Shown: in pieces, positions 61,514 to 64,000 of the stretch
Layout of the letters: every line of letters starts with the position of its first letter
Position numbering within the stretch: position 1 is the stretch's first letter
Origin: Bacteroidales bacterium
Lineage (GTDB): Bacteria > Bacteroidota > Bacteroidia > Bacteroidales > UBA932
Reading direction: 5' to 3'
DNA length: 64,000 bases
Assembly (NCBI GenBank): GCA_017546585.1
Contig: JAFYWC010000058.1
Location: forward strand, 1-64,000
Notes under the pieces: generated by a model
What the model was told of the DNA's origin: nothing
Databases searched by the model: none
What the model saw: the letters and a program-made list of their open reading frames with translations, nothing else
Made by a program: the position numbers and the translations under genes

Positions 61514-63361
61514 ATGACTGATTACAGAACCTGCTGCTCTACGGATGGACATTCTCTGTCATATCCTGGATTTTCAGTAGTCTTTATCCAGACATTCTCC
61601 ATTCATCATACTCTCAGTTTCTGTGTTGCAGAGGATTTTATCAATAATCCTGAAAATCTGCGTGCTTCCGAAATGGGCAAGCCGATGGTGTATCGCGACC
61701 GTCATATCGAGCATCAGATCTTTGTGAGACGCTCAAGGCAGACTCCTCTTGAATCGAAATACAAGACTGTTATGAATGACGGAACAGCGGTTCTGAAGGA
61801 TTCTCCCGGGCTATTTGGCGGAAAGTCTGCTTCTGCGGTGAAACTGTTCCCGCAGGACAGCGTGTACAGGTTCGCGCTGAGGGGCTTCAATTTCGAACTT
61901 CCTGTGGAGCCGGAGGACGAATCGCTGGAGAAGGTGGTGCTCAAGGGCCACGTGAGTGTGGAGATGTCTCTTTTCTTCGGTCACACGGTGTCTCTGACCT
62001 ACCGTTTCCTGTTTGACGGTGACGCTGCAAAGGTGCTGGATGGAAACGGCAACAAGACTTCTGCAGCTACAGACCATATCATCGCTCTCCTTTCGACATA
62101 TCTCGGGGCGGAGTTCTGGAGCAGAGACAAAGAGGCTGGACAGCAGTCACTTATGGCTTCGCAGAGCGATATCAATCTTGAGACTTCAATGCAGATCAGC
62201 GACTTCTGGTTCGATGATGACGGCAATCCGCTTCCGGATGGTCCTCAGGGCGTCATCAATCTCGGAGGAAAGGGCCGCACTTTCGACAGGATCTGCGCGA
62301 TCTATAAGAAATACATCTACAATCACTGCACAGCATATGCTTCAAATGTGAAGAGGGAGGAGAGGGTGTCCTTCGAATCCCGTAGGGAAGGTGTGGTCGG
62401 TGAGGTGAGGAATGATCTTCACTATGCGATGGTTGACATCTGGGAGAATGTCAGTCACGTCGGCAAGGACGGCAAAGACCTTTTCAGCAAGAAGCGCGCT
62501 GAAGGTGCTCTGACAGAGGCAGAAATCATCAACCATATCCGTGATTATCACAGGCCGGAACTCATCGGTCTGATGACTTTGTATCCGGGTGAATGGCCTT
62601 TCAGGGATGCCAATGCCTATGATGAAGTGTGTGGAGAGAATATCGCGATAGATACGGATGACCTTGTGCTGGTGGGCCACAATATGGCGGTTGTCATCGG
62701 TACATACGGCCGAAGGGGAAGCGACGCGGAGGCGAAGGAAGGGGATATCACTTCCGGAGTCGACTGGAGCGACCACCTGAAGGAGAGACGCAAGTATCAC
62801 GTCTCGTGGCCGGAGTATCTGCTGATTCTGCAGATGGTTCTTGCAAAGAAATACAGAATCGGACTTGCCAAGAACCAGATGATCGATGTGACAATGAAGG
62901 CGGATGATGCTACTGCTGAGGAACTTATAGAGAAGAATGCGAAGCTCGGTATGCGTCTTTCGCGAATGATCGTGCAGTTGGATGTGGTGAAATATTCGAA
63001 GTTCGCGTCACACGTGGTGATGTTTGACAGGACTACGAAGAGGCTGGGTCTGGACAAGGATCTCCAGGAGCTCCGTGAGATCATCCAGATGGTTGACGAC
63101 AGCCTCCAGAACCTAAGCGACTTCAAGTCTATGAAGTCGGATTACTTTATGAATGTGATCTTGGGAATCATTTCTGTGGTTTCCGCATTCGAGATAATGT
63201 TCCAGTCTTCGGAACTGCCGTTCCTTACCTATTTCAACGTGCCGTCGACAGGTCTGGCGGCTTGGATAGTGATTTCGGTAATGGCTGTGGTGGTGTTTGC
63301 GCTGCTGTACGTTCTGAAGAAACTGGTTGTGAAGGTTTACGAAAGTATTTTCAATAGATAG
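61514..63361 (+). CDS. Unknown 615-residue protein with C-terminal membrane pair
   Basis: I do not recognise this protein. A soluble part of about 540 residues is followed by two hydrophobic helices (about 545-563 and 583-605) and a short positively charged end (LKKLVVKVYESIFNR). The soluble part holds a mixed beta region (RDRHIEHQIFVRRSRQ, VLKGHVSVEMSLFFGHTVSL), a loop-rich middle with NINLETSMQISDFWFDD-like text, and a helical bundle just before the membrane (LGMRLSRMIVQLDVVKY, ELREIIQMVDDSL), a plan that recalls CorA-like or CHASE-like architectures only loosely. It is a single gene followed by an acetyltransferase 3 bases on. Confidence 0.7.
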   Translation: MTDYRTCCSTDGHSLSYPGFSVVFIQTFSIHHTLSFCVAEDFINNPENLRASEMGKPMVYRDRHIEHQIFVRRSRQTPLESKYKTVMNDGTAVLKDSPGLFGGKSASAVKLFPQDSVYRFALRGFNFELPVEPEDESLEKVVLKGHVSVEMSLFFGHTVSLTYRFLFDGDAAKVLDGNGNKTSAATDHIIALLSTYLGAEFWSRDKEAGQQSLMASQSDINLETSMQISDFWFDDDGNPLPDGPQGVINLGGKGRTFDRICAIYKKYIYNHCTAYASNVKREERVSFESRREGVVGEVRNDLHYAMVDIWENVSHVGKDGKDLFSKKRAEGALTEAEIINHIRDYHRPELIGLMTLYPGEWPFRDANAYDEVCGENIAIDTDDLVLVGHNMAVVIGTYGRRGSDAEAKEGDITSGVDWSDHLKERRKYHVSWPEYLLILQMVLAKKYRIGLAKNQMIDVTMKADDATAEELIEKNAKLGMRLSRMIVQLDVVKYSKFASHVVMFDRTTKRLGLDKDLQELREIIQMVDDSLQNLSDFKSMKSDYFMNVILGIISVVSAFEIMFQSSELPFLTYFNVPSTGLAAWIVISVMAVVVFALLYVLKKLVVKVYESIFNR

Positions 63362-63364
63362 AAT

Positions 63365-63883
63365 ATGGCGGATTTTGAGGTAAAGAAGGCTACTGTCGCT
63401 GATGAGGAGGCTTTGTGCGGAATGTTCCTTCAGCACATCAGTGAGCACAACGAATATATTTCCCACGGAGAGATCCAGATGGGGGTGGGCGAGGGACATT
63501 TTGAGGACGGAGTCCTTGTCGCAAGGCCTGCTCCTGAGGCCAAGAGGTTCTGGATGAAGTATATACATTCAAACCTTACTGATCCAGAGGGCGCTTCGGT
63601 GTTCAAGGCTGTGGATCCGGAAGGAGGTTTGCTCGGTTTCTGCGTTGTGGAGATCCAGGAGGATGGAGCTGCTCCGTTCGGAATGGTCTGCGACGTGCTT
63701 GTGGATGAGAAGAGGAGATGCGGCGGCGTGGGAACAGCTCTTCTCGAGACTGCTCTGGCTTGGCTCAAGGATATGAACATCAAGGATGTGTATCTCGAGT
63801 CCGGACTTGATAATCATAAGGCTCACGAGTACTTCAAGCGCAGAGGATTCGTGAAGGTGTCGGAAATCTATAAACTTATGTAA
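63365..63883 (+). CDS. GNAT-family N-acetyltransferase
   Basis: The 172-residue protein has the acetyl-CoA loop in a strand-loop of type RRCGGVGTALLETAL near 118-132 and a later KRRGFVKVSEIY segment. The N-terminal part is a typical GNAT start (EVKKATVADEEALCGMF). The substrate is unknown. It starts 3 bases after the large unknown protein, so the two may be co-transcribed. Confidence 0.88.
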   Translation: MADFEVKKATVADEEALCGMFLQHISEHNEYISHGEIQMGVGEGHFEDGVLVARPAPEAKRFWMKYIHSNLTDPEGASVFKAVDPEGGLLGFCVVEIQEDGAAPFGMVCDVLVDEKRRCGGVGTALLETALAWLKDMNIKDVYLESGLDNHKAHEYFKRRGFVKVSEIYKLM

Positions 63884-63888
63884 TTCTT

Positions 63889-64000
63889 ATGGGAGCGTTC
63901 CCTTCAGATTTCTTTGCTTTCCCATTGAATGCAATCTTTGCGCTGATGTGGATCGTCGGCTGCGTGGCATTGTGGAGAAATTGTCGCAAGACTTTGCTGG
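63889..64000 (+). CDS. Membrane protein start (cut by window edge)
   Basis: From an ATG at 63889 the frame reads MGAFPSDFFAFPLNAIFALM and then more hydrophobic residues to the end of the window. It has one membrane helix so far. Similar starts are known in cytochrome c biogenesis or other membrane proteins, but the piece is too short to assign. Confidence 0.5.
   Translation, partial: MGAFPSDFFAFPLNAIFALMWIVGCVALWRNCRKTLL

Overview
The window looks like chromosome of a Bacteroidales bacterium, probably an uncultured gut lineage. The evidence is a split glycine-cleavage P protein, a bacterial V-type ATPase operon with a DUF2764 subunit, many lipoproteins and outer-membrane proteins, and promoters of the Bacteroidetes type (TTTG, 19-21 bases, TAnnTTTG) in front of many genes. 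No rRNA, CRISPR array, complete insertion sequence or complete prophage is visible. I cannot fix the genus from sequence alone.

Region by region. Positions 1-4.6 kb are accessory and AT-rich: the N-terminus of a DUF1016-like gene, a rod-shaped RNA gene that resembles 6S RNA, a small orphan protein, a RecD-like helicase with a possible HEPN RNase motif at its N-terminus, and a 5'-truncated gene abutting a palindrome. At 4.6-10.1 kb lies a sigma-like factor, a three-gene unit (MoxR ATPase, VWA protein, unknown 183-residue protein) and a divergent AAA+ ATPase with a long novel N-terminus; this is the best candidate here for an uncharacterised multi-gene system. From 10 to 37 kb is mostly core metabolism: gpsA; a V-ATPase operon (E-C-like-A-B-D-I-K); NfnAB-metH-metF; TPR-yebC; nhaA; and a lplA-gcvT-gcvH-gcvPA-gcvPB-lpd-yfcC operon. 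The glycine-cleavage operon carries five loci of one short palindromic repeat family, four of them inside coding sequence and in frame.

From 37 to 46 kb are a hydrolase, an AlaX-like editing protein, a PAS protein, a TauE-histidine kinase-response regulator operon facing a Na/Pi cotransporter, a tRNA-Thr, an Smr protein, a lipoprotein esterase and a sugar acetyltransferase. From 46.4 to 52 kb is a second accessory zone: an orphan MNT nucleotidyltransferase, two gene remnants, a lipoprotein, and a NUDIX plus PLD-helicase-DUF3427 pair whose helicase is frameshifted. That pair is flanked by two direct copies of a repeat, one of them part of a 138-base palindromic element. From 52 to 64 kb are envelope and bile-related genes (porin, choloylglycine-hydrolase-family enzyme, BASS symporter, acyltransferase, outer-membrane barrel), a LytTR regulator whose promoter has four GTGA motifs at exact 20-base spacing, a deoxynucleoside kinase, a large unknown membrane protein and an acetyltransferase.

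How the genes fit together: V-ATPase (with a Na+-type proteolipid signature), NhaA, the Na/Pi cotransporter and the BASS symporter suggest Na+-based energetics. NfnAB, MetF, MetH and the glycine cleavage system together handle reduced cofactors and one-carbon units. All functions are inferred from recognisable motifs and context; no database search was run.
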